From JANPBY01 sp963805505 (GTDB lineage Bacteria; Actinomycetota; Actinomycetes; DATJPE01), in NCBI GenBank assembly GCA_963805505.1, contig CAWDUP010000002.1, forward strand, positions 1 through 64,000: a stretch of 64,000 nucleotides of DNA, given 5' to 3'. The notes under the pieces are model-generated. The model was not told the DNA's origin and ran no database searches. It worked only from the letters and a program-made list of their open reading frames with translations. The position numbers were made by a program, and so were the translations under genes. The first letter of the stretch is position 1. Each line of letters opens with the position of its first letter. Below are positions 41,223 through 49,645 of this stretch, one piece after another.

Positions 41223-42680
41223 TCAGATGCCGTCGACGGCGGAGACTCGACCCTCAGCGATCGCTGACACAAGCGCCGCGTGATCACGTTCGTTCTGGTC
41301 CGCGTAGGCCTCCGCGAAGGCGAGGATGGCTCGGTCGAACGAGGTCCCAGTGCCGAGATAGGCGCTGATGGCGACGGCGTCCCCGGACCGCGCGTGCGCT
41401 CGAGCCAGCGTCCATCCACAGGTTCGCCCGTAGATGGCCAGACCTTCGGGGGCCAGCAGCATCGGATCGAATCCGCCCTTGCCGTCGCGCAGCTGGCGGA
41501 CGTAGAAGTCCCTGCTGGCTCCATCGAGACCTTTGCTGCGGTGCCAACCCAAGAAGATGTCGCTCGCCGCCTGCATCAGTCGCTGGCCGGCGACGACCCT
41601 CCTCCCCGCGTTGTCGTAGGCGCTTCGACCGACGTACGGCTCGAGCACGGACGGCATCGCCTGCTTGACCTGGAGAATGAGGGGGTCAGAGGCGTCGCGT
41701 CCCCGCAGCAGGGCCACCCACGCGCGAGTCCCCACGCTTCCCACCCCGACCACCTTGCGGGCGACGTGCTGGAGCTCGTACTGCTCCAGGAGGTGTCGCC
41801 GATCATCGGGAAGGGTCACGCGGTAGCCACGAAGCCAGGAGCGGAGCTCGGCATCCAACGAAGCGACTCCTTGAGCATCAGAGAGCTCTTCGATCGGAAC
41901 GATCAGCGGCGGCATCGAGACGAAGCGAGGTTGGCCGTCGATCGTCGTGGTCAGCTTGGCGAACGCCTGGAGGTTGTCCCGCGACTGTGCCTTCGTCTCG
42001 ATGCCGCGCAGCAGCTTGCGACGCCGTGCGTCGATCTGCGGTTCTAGGTCGCGGATGATGGCCGCGAGGTCCAGCCGGGCATACCAGATCTCGAGGGCAG
42101 GCATGGTCGAGAACTCCGCCATAGCCTCGCGGTAGCCGGAAACGGTGGCGCGCACCGCCGACGCGCGATCGCTGCGGGACAGTCCGTTGGCCCGCGCCGC
42201 GACCACGACGGAGGCGGCCAGGCGCTTCACGTCCCACTCCCAAGGCCCGGGCAGGGTCTCGTCGAAGTCGTTGATGTCGAAGACCAGCTGCCGCTCGGGG
42301 GAGAAGTAGATGCCGAAGTTGACCAGATGGGCGTCTCCGCAGGCCTGGACGGTCAGGCCGGAGCGGGGCGTGCTCGCCAGGTCTGCGGCCATGACTGCGG
42401 CCGCGCCCCGGTAGAACGCGAAAGGCGAGGCCGCCATCCGGCCGTAGCGCACGGGGACCAGCTCAGCGACGCGTTCGGCTGCCTGTTCCTCGAGGATCGC
42501 GATCGGGTCCCGGCGGCTGGCAAGCGGCTCGAAGCCTGCGTGACTGCCACGCCGAACCTCCGAGCGAGCCGCCCGACCGCGGGCGGCCCGCTCGTCGGGC
42601 GTGAGATGGGCCACCCGGTCGTGGCTAGACCGTCTGTGGATCGGAGTCGCCGAGGATTGGGTCACCTCGCGATTGTTCAC
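41223..42680 (-). CDS. DUF2252 family protein
   Basis: A 485-residue member of the DUF2252 family, unknown function. The core GDAHLVNFGIYFSPERQLVFDINDFDETLPGPWEWD region (split here by description) resembles the catalytic and metal loops of kinase-fold phosphotransferases. Other family blocks are FAFYRGAAAVM, ARKVVGVGSVGTRAW and ARAHARSGD. No signal peptide. It lies between the hydrolase set and the meta-cleavage operon on the same strand and could belong to either transcript. Confidence 0.85.
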   Translation of the reverse strand: MNNREVTQSSATPIHRRSSHDRVAHLTPDERAARGRAARSEVRRGSHAGFEPLASRRDPIAILEEQAAERVAELVPVRYGRMAASPFAFYRGAAAVMAADLASTPRSGLTVQACGDAHLVNFGIYFSPERQLVFDINDFDETLPGPWEWDVKRLAASVVVAARANGLSRSDRASAVRATVSGYREAMAEFSTMPALEIWYARLDLAAIIRDLEPQIDARRRKLLRGIETKAQSRDNLQAFAKLTTTIDGQPRFVSMPPLIVPIEELSDAQGVASLDAELRSWLRGYRVTLPDDRRHLLEQYELQHVARKVVGVGSVGTRAWVALLRGRDASDPLILQVKQAMPSVLEPYVGRSAYDNAGRRVVAGQRLMQAASDIFLGWHRSKGLDGASRDFYVRQLRDGKGGFDPMLLAPEGLAIYGRTCGWTLARAHARSGDAVAISAYLGTGTSFDRAILAFAEAYADQNERDHAALVSAIAEGRVSAVDGI

Positions 42681-42807
42681 GAAAGCCCATTCCGGCGCAG
42701 CCGATAGCAGGCACCCAGGCCCTCAAGGTGTGGTGCCGCCGCCTGACTCACAACGAATAGTCCTTCGGCGCTTCGCACCGCCAACGCGACGAGCCCACGC
42801 GGAGGGA

Positions 42808-43602
42808 TCAGCGGCAGGGGAGCTCGATCGTGCCGAGGCGGTCGAAGCGCGCGACGACGCTGTCGCCCGCAGCGACTGCGACGGCCTCGGTCAACGCGCC
42901 CGCCATGACGATCTGGCCGGCCAGCAGGCCTCGCCCTCGGGCGGCCAGGGCCCGTACGAGCCACGCGACGGACGCCGCGGGATGCCCGAGTACGGCTGCG
43001 CCGGCCGCGGTCGCGACCAGCTTGCCGTTCTTCTCGAGCACGCAACCGAGCAGCCGCAGGTCGATGCCGCGAGGATCCAGCGCGGTACCCCCGAGCACGA
43101 AGCCCGCGGACGACGCATTGTCGGCGACGACGTCGGGAAGGGTGAAGGCATAGCCCGCAAAGCGTGAGTCGAGGACGTCGACCGCTGGGAAGATGACTTC
43201 CGTCGCCGCGAGCACCTGCGCCGCGTTGACCTGCGCTCCCTCGAGGTCCCGGGACAGCAGGAAGGCCACCTCCGGTTCGCATCGAGGCTGGATGTAGTTG
43301 CCGACAGCCAAGGCCTCGCCGACGTCCAACTGCATGTCTGCCGTGAGCCAGCCATAGATCGGGGAGTCGACCTTCATCTGCTGCTGCTTGGCGACGCTGG
43401 TCAGCCCCAGCTTGGCTCCCACGACCTGCGCGCCCTGGGCGACCCGAGCCTCCACCAGTGCGTCCTGCACGGTGTAGGCGGTGGGAACGTCGAGCCCGGG
43501 AACCGTGTTGGTCAGCGGGTTCGTCGCGGTGCGATCACGGACTGCATCGAGGAGGGTACGGACCAGTGGCGCGGTGTCGAGGGCAGCGCTGCCGCCAGTC
43601 AT
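42808..43602 (-). CDS. 4-oxalocrotonate decarboxylase-like (DmpH-type) enzyme
   Basis: A 264-residue member of the 2-hydroxypentadienoate hydratase/4-oxalocrotonate decarboxylase family. Conserved parts are VVGAKLGLTSVAKQQQM, RCEPEVAFLLSRDL (metal-binding Glu pair) and the C-terminal ARFDRLGTIELP. The dmpE-F-G-H order favours the decarboxylase (2-oxo-3-hexenedioate to 2-hydroxypentadienoate), but hydratase cannot be excluded from sequence alone. Its ATG overlaps the aldolase stop (ATGA 43599-43602). No tautomerase gene follows. Confidence 0.83.
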   Translation of the reverse strand: MTGGSAALDTAPLVRTLLDAVRDRTATNPLTNTVPGLDVPTAYTVQDALVEARVAQGAQVVGAKLGLTSVAKQQQMKVDSPIYGWLTADMQLDVGEALAVGNYIQPRCEPEVAFLLSRDLEGAQVNAAQVLAATEVIFPAVDVLDSRFAGYAFTLPDVVADNASSAGFVLGGTALDPRGIDLRLLGCVLEKNGKLVATAAGAAVLGHPAASVAWLVRALAARGRGLLAGQIVMAGALTEAVAVAAGDSVVARFDRLGTIELPCR

Positions 43603-44654
43603 GCCTGCGCCTGCGCGTGCTTGCGAGCCAGCTCGACGGCGACGTCAATGATCATGTCCTCCTGGCCGCCGACCACCTTACGACGTCCGAGCTCCAGCAG
43701 GATGTCGGCCTGCGAGACGCCGTAGCGTTCGGCGGCCCGCTCGGCGTGCAGCAGGAAGGAGCCGTAGACGCCGGCGTAGCCGAGCAGCAGCCCGGCCCGG
43801 TCGATGACCTGCTGGCGCGGCATGATCGGCCGCACGATGTCCTCGGCGACGTCCATCAGCGCCAGGGCGTCCACTCCGGTGGCGATCGAGTACTTGTCGC
43901 AGACGGCCGCGAGTATCTCGGTCGGGCAGTTCCCCGCTCCGGCGCCGAGGCCCGCACTGGTGCCGTCGAGGTTGCCGGCGCCCTCCTCGAAGGCCGCGAT
44001 CGAGTTGGCCACCGCCATCGACAGGTTGTTGTGGGCGTGCAGCCCGACAGGCACGTCGAGCCCGTCCACGAGCGTCGCGATCCGGGCCCGCACATCTGCC
44101 GTCGTCATGGCCCCTGCAGAGTCGGCGATGTAGACCGCGTCAGCACCATAGGACTGGAGCAGCTTTCCTTGCTCCAGCAAACCTTCCGGCGTGTTCATGT
44201 GGCTCATCATCATGAAGCCGATGGCTTCCATCCCCAGCTGCTTGGCCAGCTTGATGTGCTGCTCGGTGATGTCGGCCTCGGTGCAATGAACCGCGATACG
44301 TGCCACCTCTACGCCGAGCTCTTGAACGTCCTTCAGGTCCTCGGCCACCCCGATGCCGGGCAACAGCATGCAGGCGATCTTGGCGTTGGTGGTCGCTTCG
44401 ACCGCGCGCGCGACCAGCTCCTTCTCGTCCACCGCGGAGAAGCCATAGTTGAACGACGAGCCGCCCAGCCCGTCCCCGTGGGCGATCTCGATGACTTGCA
44501 CACCTGCCTGATCGAGTCCACGCACGATGGCGATGACCTCGTCGGTTGTGTACTGATGAGAGATCGCGTGCGAGCCGTCCCGCAGGGTCGAGTCGATGAG
44601 CCGGAACGCCGGCGCGACATTGGTGGCGTCGACGGTCGTCTCCGTTGCGGTCAT
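43599..44654 (-). CDS. 4-hydroxy-2-oxovalerate aldolase (DmpG/MhpE/HsaF-type)
   Basis: A 351-residue DRE-TIM metallo-aldolase. DSTLRDGSHA (21-30) holds the catalytic Arg and metal Asp, LHAHNNLSMAVANS carries the two metal-binding His, and a C-terminal helical domain (RAGLLLGYAGVYGSFLLHAERAA, cut here as two parts) makes the dimer contact with the dehydrogenase. It splits 4-hydroxy-2-oxoacids to pyruvate and an aldehyde that is channelled to the acylating dehydrogenase. ATG overlaps the stop of that gene (44651-44654), consistent with a fixed complex. Confidence 0.94.
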   Translation of the reverse strand: MTATETTVDATNVAPAFRLIDSTLRDGSHAISHQYTTDEVIAIVRGLDQAGVQVIEIAHGDGLGGSSFNYGFSAVDEKELVARAVEATTNAKIACMLLPGIGVAEDLKDVQELGVEVARIAVHCTEADITEQHIKLAKQLGMEAIGFMMMSHMNTPEGLLEQGKLLQSYGADAVYIADSAGAMTTADVRARIATLVDGLDVPVGLHAHNNLSMAVANSIAAFEEGAGNLDGTSAGLGAGAGNCPTEILAAVCDKYSIATGVDALALMDVAEDIVRPIMPRQQVIDRAGLLLGYAGVYGSFLLHAERAAERYGVSQADILLELGRRKVVGGQEDMIIDVAVELARKHAQAQA

Positions 44655-45559
44655 GCCGACACCCCCGCGTCGGCGAGCGCCATCGCTTCGCCGACCCTGA
44701 CGGCAGCGGCCGTCATGATGTCGAGATTCCCCGCATAGGTGGGCAAGAAGTCGCCCGCACCTTCGACCTCGAGGAGCACGACACTTCGATAGGGAACCTC
44801 ACCACCCGGGGTGTGGAACGGCCCATGCTCGATGACCGGCGGCTGCTTGAGCCGATAGCCCGGGACGTACTTGGCCACGTCCGCGACCATCGCCTCGATC
44901 GACGCGAGCACCCCGTCGTGGTCCGTGCCCTCGGGCAGCCCGCAGTAGACGGTGTTGCGCATCAGGATGGGCGGGTCGGCGGGGTTGAGGATGATGATCG
45001 CCTTGCCACGTTCGGCGCCACCGACCTCCTCCAGCGCGCGGGCGGTGGTGCGAGTGAACTCATCGATGTTCTGACGGGTGCCTGGACCCGCCGAGGCGGA
45101 CGCAACAGTCGAAACCATCTCCGCGTAAGGGACTCGAGTCACCCGGCTGACCGCGGCGACCATCGGCGTCGTCGCCTGACCACCACACGTGACCATATTG
45201 ACGTTGGGTGCACTGAGATGCTCCTCGAGGTTGACCGACGGAATCACCTTTGGTCCCCGAGCTGCAGGGGTCAGGTCAACGGCCTTGATCCCCAGGTCTG
45301 CCAGCACCTTCGCGTGCCTCACATGGACGTAGGCGCTGGTCGCGTCGAAAACGAGGCGGACATCCCGGGGGTGCTCAGCCACCCAGTCGATGCCGTCGGC
45401 CGGTGCCTCGATCCCGAGGCTGCGAGCGCGGGCCAAGCCTTCGCTGGCCGGGTCGATCCCGATGAGAGCCACCAGCTCCAGCACGTCGGAGCGACCGAGC
45501 TTGATCATCAGGTCGGTGCCGATGTTGCCCGATCCGATGATCGCGCAGGGGTATCCCAT
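44651..45559 (-). CDS. acetaldehyde dehydrogenase, acylating (DmpF/MhpF/HsaG-type)
   Basis: A 302-residue enzyme that turns acetaldehyde or propionaldehyde plus CoA into the acyl-CoA with NAD+. AIIGSGNIGTDLMIK is the dinucleotide fold, Cys125 in MVTCGGQAT is the acyl-thioester nucleophile, and STVASASAGPGTRQNIDEFT and LPEGTDHDGV are family blocks. Length is normal. It lies 11 bp after the hydratase gene and overlaps the aldolase gene, forming the channelling pair. Confidence 0.94.
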   Translation of the reverse strand: MGYPCAIIGSGNIGTDLMIKLGRSDVLELVALIGIDPASEGLARARSLGIEAPADGIDWVAEHPRDVRLVFDATSAYVHVRHAKVLADLGIKAVDLTPAARGPKVIPSVNLEEHLSAPNVNMVTCGGQATTPMVAAVSRVTRVPYAEMVSTVASASAGPGTRQNIDEFTRTTARALEEVGGAERGKAIIILNPADPPILMRNTVYCGLPEGTDHDGVLASIEAMVADVAKYVPGYRLKQPPVIEHGPFHTPGGEVPYRSVVLLEVEGAGDFLPTYAGNLDIMTAAAVRVGEAMALADAGVSA

Positions 45560-45570
45560 GAGCAGTCCTC

Positions 45571-46359
45571 TCAGACGATCCGCACCGAGACCGGCCCGAG
45601 CCGGTCGAAGTCGGCCCGATAGACCTCGCCGCCGGCGACCGGCACCGCTGCATGGAGCGCTCCAGTCATGACGACGTGGCCCGCCGACAACGACCCGCCG
45701 AAGTCATGCAACGTCCGAACCAGCCACGCCACAGCCTCCGCCGGGTTGCCCAGGGCCGCCGCACCGGCACCCGTCGCGATGACCTCACCGTTGCGGCTGA
45801 ACACCATGCCCACGAGCCGAAGGTCGACGTCGTCCAGAGGCGTCGCCCGCCCGCCCAGGACGATCGCACCGCTGCTCGCCAGGTCAGCCACGGTGTCGGC
45901 CAGGGTGATCTTCCAGTCGGCGATCCGGCTGTCGACCAGTTCGAGCGCCGCAACAGCGCCCTCGGTGGCACGCAACACGTCTACCGCAGTGCAGTCGGGG
46001 CCGACCAGGTCCTCGCCAAGAACCAAGGCGATCTCCGCCTCCAACCGAGGTGCGATGTAGTCAGCAGCATCGACGGCCGCCGCATCAGCCTGGACATGGG
46101 AAGCCATGACGGGTGCGAAGTCGGGCGAATCGACACCGAGCAGCTGTTGCATGGGTGCGCTGGTCAGCCCCAGCTTGTAGCCCACAACGCGATCGCCGTC
46201 GTTGACATAGCGACGCACGACGCCCTGCTGGACGGCATAGGCATCGGCAAGTGACAGACCGGGGTGCGCATCGGTCAGCGGTGCGATCGCGACGCCCGTA
46301 CGTCTCGCGGTGTAGACGGCGTCGGCCAGCGCATCCGCCTGCTCGCTCGTCACAGCCAT
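45571..46359 (-). CDS. 2-keto-4-pentenoate hydratase (DmpE/MhpD-type)
   Basis: A 262-residue hydratase-family protein. VVGYKLGLTSAPMQQLLGV, RLEAEIALVLGEDL (metal-binding Glu) and YRADFDRLGPVSV are conserved. It adds water to 2-hydroxypenta-2,4-dienoate to give 4-hydroxy-2-oxovalerate, the substrate of the aldolase encoded two genes later. It is a paralogue of the protein at 42808-43602; being first in the operon matches DmpE. I see no ring-cleavage dioxygenase upstream in the window. Confidence 0.88.
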   Translation of the reverse strand: MAVTSEQADALADAVYTARRTGVAIAPLTDAHPGLSLADAYAVQQGVVRRYVNDGDRVVGYKLGLTSAPMQQLLGVDSPDFAPVMASHVQADAAAVDAADYIAPRLEAEIALVLGEDLVGPDCTAVDVLRATEGAVAALELVDSRIADWKITLADTVADLASSGAIVLGGRATPLDDVDLRLVGMVFSRNGEVIATGAGAAALGNPAEAVAWLVRTLHDFGGSLSAGHVVMTGALHAAVPVAGGEVYRADFDRLGPVSVRIV

Positions 46360-46913
46360 GCCACGACCGTAGGGGATCGTCGCACCGAGTCCGAGGGCGA
46401 GTCCGAGGTTCGGACAGCGCCGGTCCCTCGAGAGGGGACGGGGTCACGCCGAGATCAGATAAGACTCCAGGCGCCGGTTGAGTGCGTCGAGGGTCGCCCG
46501 GATCACGGCCTGCCGTACGTCTTCGCGAATCGGACTGATCCCCGTCAGCCGCTCGGCGCCGCGGCGAGTGACCATCGAGACCTCGACGACCACCGCCCGG
46601 TCGGAGCCCAACGCCGGCGTCTCGAGGTGCTCCAGCTCTAGGCGCATGCCCGTGCCGACGCACTCCTCGATAGCCCGAAGGGTGGCCATGGCGACCGAGC
46701 GGTGAACCGAGGTCGGAGTGGCTGCCCCGTCGGCGCGGCCGGTCCAACGCAACTCACCGAACTGAAGGGTGACTTCCGACTCCACCCCAAGATCCGCCGC
46801 GACCAGCTGCATGCGACCGATGAGCAAGCGCGGGCCTCGAGTGTCGTCAGCGGAGCGCAGATCGACGGTCTCCCCCGGATCGCCCGCTCGGCCCGCGGGT
46901 CGTTCCGGGTGCG

Positions 46914-47003
46914 GTTCTTGCTGGGGCTCTGGTTCTGACTCGGGTTCTCGCTCGGGCTCTGGCTCTGGTTCTGGCTCGGGCGCTGGCTCTGATTCAGACT
47001 CGG
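46914..47003. repeat. Glu-Pro/Glu-Ser low-complexity linker repeat
   Basis: A degenerate 6-bp repeat (plus strand GGCTCT/GGTTCT/GACTCG variants) that in the C-terminal frame of the split gene codes for an alternating Glu-Pro and Glu-Ser linker. In the other frames it reads as Ser-Gln-Asn, so it remains open in more than one frame. Confidence 0.7.
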
Positions 47004-47092
47004 TTGCCGCCCACCACCAAGGTCGGGCCGACTCGTGAGCGGCGCCGGCAAGGCCGGCAGGCCCGAGCCCCCGCCCCTGGTCCATGCCTTCC

Positions 47093-47141
47093 GAATCGGC
47101 TCCCTCCGAATCGGCCCCTCCGAATCAGGCCCCTCCGAATC
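47093..47141. repeat. 15-bp tandem repeat with one 14-nt unit
   Basis: GAATC marks unit starts at 47093, 47108, 47122 and 47137, giving spacings of 15, 14 and 15. On the minus strand each full unit codes for Asp-Ser-Glu-Gly-Pro/Ala. The short unit (47108-47121) is the point where the frame of the surrounding gene changes. Confidence 0.88.
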
Positions 47142-47604
47142 GGCATCGTCGCCTGCATCCCGCGCAGGATCGTCGCTGGGTTCGGCGCCATAGGCCGACG
47201 GCTGATAGCCGGCCCAAGGATCTGCGGACTGCTCAGAGGTGGTGGAGCTTGGGGGTTTCGATGCAGCGGGTTCGGCGGATGGCCGAACCGATTCCTCCGG
47301 CTCCGCGGCCGGAGACGGCACAGCAGACAGACGCACCGGAGCTGTCTCGTCCACCACCGACACGTTGTCAGTGTCGACGGCGAGGCCGAAGTGCTCACGC
47401 AGAATTCGGTTCACCGCCGTGGCGACGGCTACCTCGTCGGCTCCAGGTTGCAGTGACAGATGCAAGGTCCCCGCTCCCCCGGCGCGCCGATCCGGGGTGA
47501 TGGTGGCATCGGCCACCCCATCGACGGCACGCAGTGCCGCCACGACGTCCGCCGGTGTCCCGGGGCCCCCCTCGGTCATGACATCGAGTGTGACAGGTGG
47601 GACA

Positions 47605-48492
47605 CTAGGATGCTCTGCGTGACCGTCGCTTTCCCCCGGACGGCGCATCCTCAGCGGAGACCTGCTCCGACTCGTCACTCTCCGTGTCCGACTTGCCCTT
47701 CTTGGACGTCTCTCCTCGAGACTTCTTCGCGGCCGCCACGCTGGCTCTGAGCGCCGCCATCAAGTCGACCACCGAGCCGTCGTCCTCGGCCTCGGTGGAG
47801 GCTGCGACCACCTCACGACCCTCGACCTTGGCATCGATGAGCGCCTGGACGGCCTCGCGGTAGCTGTCGTTGTAGGCGTCGGGGTCGAACTCGCCGGAGA
47901 GCGCGGTGACGAGAGACTCGGCCATCTTCATCTCGGCGGGCTTCACCTCGACCTCTTCATCGAGAAAGCCGAACTCGGGGATCCGGATCTCGTCGGGCCA
48001 CAGCATGGTCTCCAAGACGATGACACCCTCCCGCACTCGCAGCGTGGCAAGGGTCTCACGCTGCCGCAGGGCAACCTTGACGATGGCGATCCGTTCCGAG
48101 GCCTCGAGCGCATCTCGGAGCAGGACGTAGGGCTTGACCCCGATCTTCTCGGGCTCGAGGTAGTAGGACTTCGCGAAGTAGATCGGGTCCACTTCCTCGG
48201 CCGGAACGAACTGCAGCACCTCGACGGTCTTTTGGGTGGCGAGCGGCAGGTCGGCGAAATCCTCGTCCGTGAGGACCACCGTCTCCCCGGTGGGCAGCTC
48301 GAAGCCCTTGGCTATCTCGGAGTAGGGAACCTCAGAGCCGTCTGCTTCGGCGACGCGGCGGTAACGGACCCGGCTGCCATCGCTGCGCCGTACCTGATGG
48401 AAGGCGACATCCTTCTCCTCGGTGGCCGAGAACAGCTTCACCGGGATCGTCACCAGCCCGAAGGAGATGGCTCCCTTCCAGATCGTCCGCAT
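47605..48492 (-). CDS. ku: DNA end-binding protein Ku
   Basis: A 295-residue bacterial Ku. It starts MRTIWKGAISFGLVTIPVKL, a near-universal N-terminus, and has the beta-barrel core (DPIYFAKSYYLEPEK, IAIVKVALRQRE, ETMLWPDEIR) that encircles DNA ends. The C-terminal extension is Lys/Arg-rich (AKKSRGETSKKGK, GGKRRSRRAS), as in Ku proteins that recruit LigD and bind DNA. ATG 48492 is fixed by homology; upstream codons in frame are not conserved. It is divergent from a LigD polymerase-domain gene, a standard NHEJ arrangement. Confidence 0.95.
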   Translation of the reverse strand: MRTIWKGAISFGLVTIPVKLFSATEEKDVAFHQVRRSDGSRVRYRRVAEADGSEVPYSEIAKGFELPTGETVVLTDEDFADLPLATQKTVEVLQFVPAEEVDPIYFAKSYYLEPEKIGVKPYVLLRDALEASERIAIVKVALRQRETLATLRVREGVIVLETMLWPDEIRIPEFGFLDEEVEVKPAEMKMAESLVTALSGEFDPDAYNDSYREAVQALIDAKVEGREVVAASTEAEDDGSVVDLMAALRASVAAAKKSRGETSKKGKSDTESDESEQVSAEDAPSGGKRRSRRAS

Positions 48493-48585
48493 ACATCGAG
48501 GGTAGGCGGGTCTGCTGGCGTCCGCCACGAACCCGGGAAAAACGACGTCACCTCGACAACTGCCGCGCCCGGGTAGCGTCCAGCT

Positions 48586-49515
48586 GTGGCCGGTGAGCGA
48601 ATTCCCGTCGAGGTCGAAGGTCGGCGGCTGAGCCTGTCCAATCTCGACAAGGTCCTCTACCCGTCGGTCGGGATGGTCAAGGGCGAGGTGGTCGACTACT
48701 ACACCCGCATTGCCCCGGTCCTGCTCCCCCACATCCAAGCCCGAGCCATGACCTTCACCCGCTGGCCCGACGGCGTGGAAGGCAAGTCGTTCTTCGAGAA
48801 GAACGCGCCCCGGCACACCCCGGAATGGGTACGGACCGTACGGCTGCCCGCGCCGGGATCGAGCATGAACCGCGACACCATCGACTACGTCATCGTCGAC
48901 GACCTCCCGACCCTCGTCTGGGCGGCCAATCTTGCTGCGCTGGAGCTGCATGTCCCGCAGTGGACCGTCACCTCGGACGGGACCCCGAACGACGCCGACC
49001 TCCTCGTCTTCGACCTCGATCCCGGGCCACCAGCGACAATCGTCGAGTGCGCAGAGGTCGCGCTGCTGCTCCGTCAGGAGCTGGCCGATCTGGACCTTGC
49101 AGCATTTCCGAAGTCGAGCGGCAGCAAGGGCATGCAGCTCTACGTGCCGGTGAGTCCTACACCGCCAGACCGGACGAGTGCGTTCGCCAAGCAGCTCGCC
49201 CAGCGGCTGGAGGCCGTCCGCCCAGAACTGGTCGTTTCTCGCATGACCAAGAACCTGCGCTCCGGCAAGGTCTTCGTCGACTGGTCGCAGAACAACGGGG
49301 CCAAGACGACCATCGCGCCCTACTCGTTGCGTGCTCGCCCGCAACCGACTGCCTCGACCCCGCTCACCTGGGCCGAGGTGGCGAGTTGTGAGAGCGCCGA
49401 CGACCTGCGGTTCACCGCGCCCGAGGTTCTCGAACGCGTCGATGACCAGGGCGATCTGCTGGCCGCGCTCCTCACCCCCGATCGACCGACGCTCCCGAGC
49501 GTAGGTCAGGACTGA
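48586..49515 (+). CDS. LigD-type polymerase/primase domain protein (NHEJ)
   Basis: A 309-residue stand-alone PolDom of the archaeo-eukaryotic primase superfamily. LSNLDKVLYP is the N-terminal signature, ADLLVFDLDPGPP supplies the two metal-binding Asp residues, FPKSSGSKGMQLYVP the phosphate-binding segment with a His-to-Gln-like change at the loop, and VFVDWSQNNGAKTTIAPYS the third Asp. It fills gaps with ribonucleotides during end joining. No ligase or 3'-phosphoesterase domain is attached, so a separate LigD ligase must exist elsewhere or another ligase is used. GTG start 48586. Confidence 0.92.
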   Translation: MAGERIPVEVEGRRLSLSNLDKVLYPSVGMVKGEVVDYYTRIAPVLLPHIQARAMTFTRWPDGVEGKSFFEKNAPRHTPEWVRTVRLPAPGSSMNRDTIDYVIVDDLPTLVWAANLAALELHVPQWTVTSDGTPNDADLLVFDLDPGPPATIVECAEVALLLRQELADLDLAAFPKSSGSKGMQLYVPVSPTPPDRTSAFAKQLAQRLEAVRPELVVSRMTKNLRSGKVFVDWSQNNGAKTTIAPYSLRARPQPTASTPLTWAEVASCESADDLRFTAPEVLERVDDQGDLLAALLTPDRPTLPSVGQD

Positions 49516-49533
49516 TCCTGGTCGGCCGTACGC

Positions 49534-49579
49534 GCGAAGGCCGCCCGCCCGACGTCTCCGTCGAACGTGCGGCCTTCGC
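49534..49579. terminator. bidirectional hairpin between converging genes
   Basis: GCGAAGGCCGC (49534-49544) pairs exactly with GCGGCCTTCGC (49569-49579). A smaller CGACG/CGTCG stem lies inside the loop. It sits between the LigD-polymerase gene and the 3' end of the HtrA-like gene and fits a shared terminator. Confidence 0.8.
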
Positions 49580-49645
49580 TCTCTGCTCCCGGCGCACCTG
49601 CACAGCGCACCCGGAGCGGCTTTCGGCGGGTGGACGCTCAGCCGG

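Larger units (their letters stand above)
46444..47579 (-). pseudogene. conserved actinobacterial protein split by a 1-nt repeat-unit deletion
   Basis: Two frames carry one protein. The N-terminal part, from ATG 47579 (MTEGGPGTPADVVAALRAVD, an ACT/alpha-beta-like domain), stays in one frame until a 15-bp tandem repeat. The C-terminal part (GPRLLIGRMQLVAADLG through LESYLISA) is in another frame ending at 46444. In the repeat (47093-47141) the unit at 47108-47121 has 14 bases instead of 15. Adding one base would join the Asp-Ser-Glu-Gly repeats of both frames directly. Between the halves is a Glu/Pro-rich linker. Function unknown. This could be a decayed gene, a slippage-controlled gene or a sequence error. 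Confidence 0.8.

Noticed and set aside
48493..49344. Upstream extension of the Ku ORF (284 residues)
   Set aside because: Antisense to the LigD polymerase gene; Ku begins at the invariant MRTIWKGAISFG.
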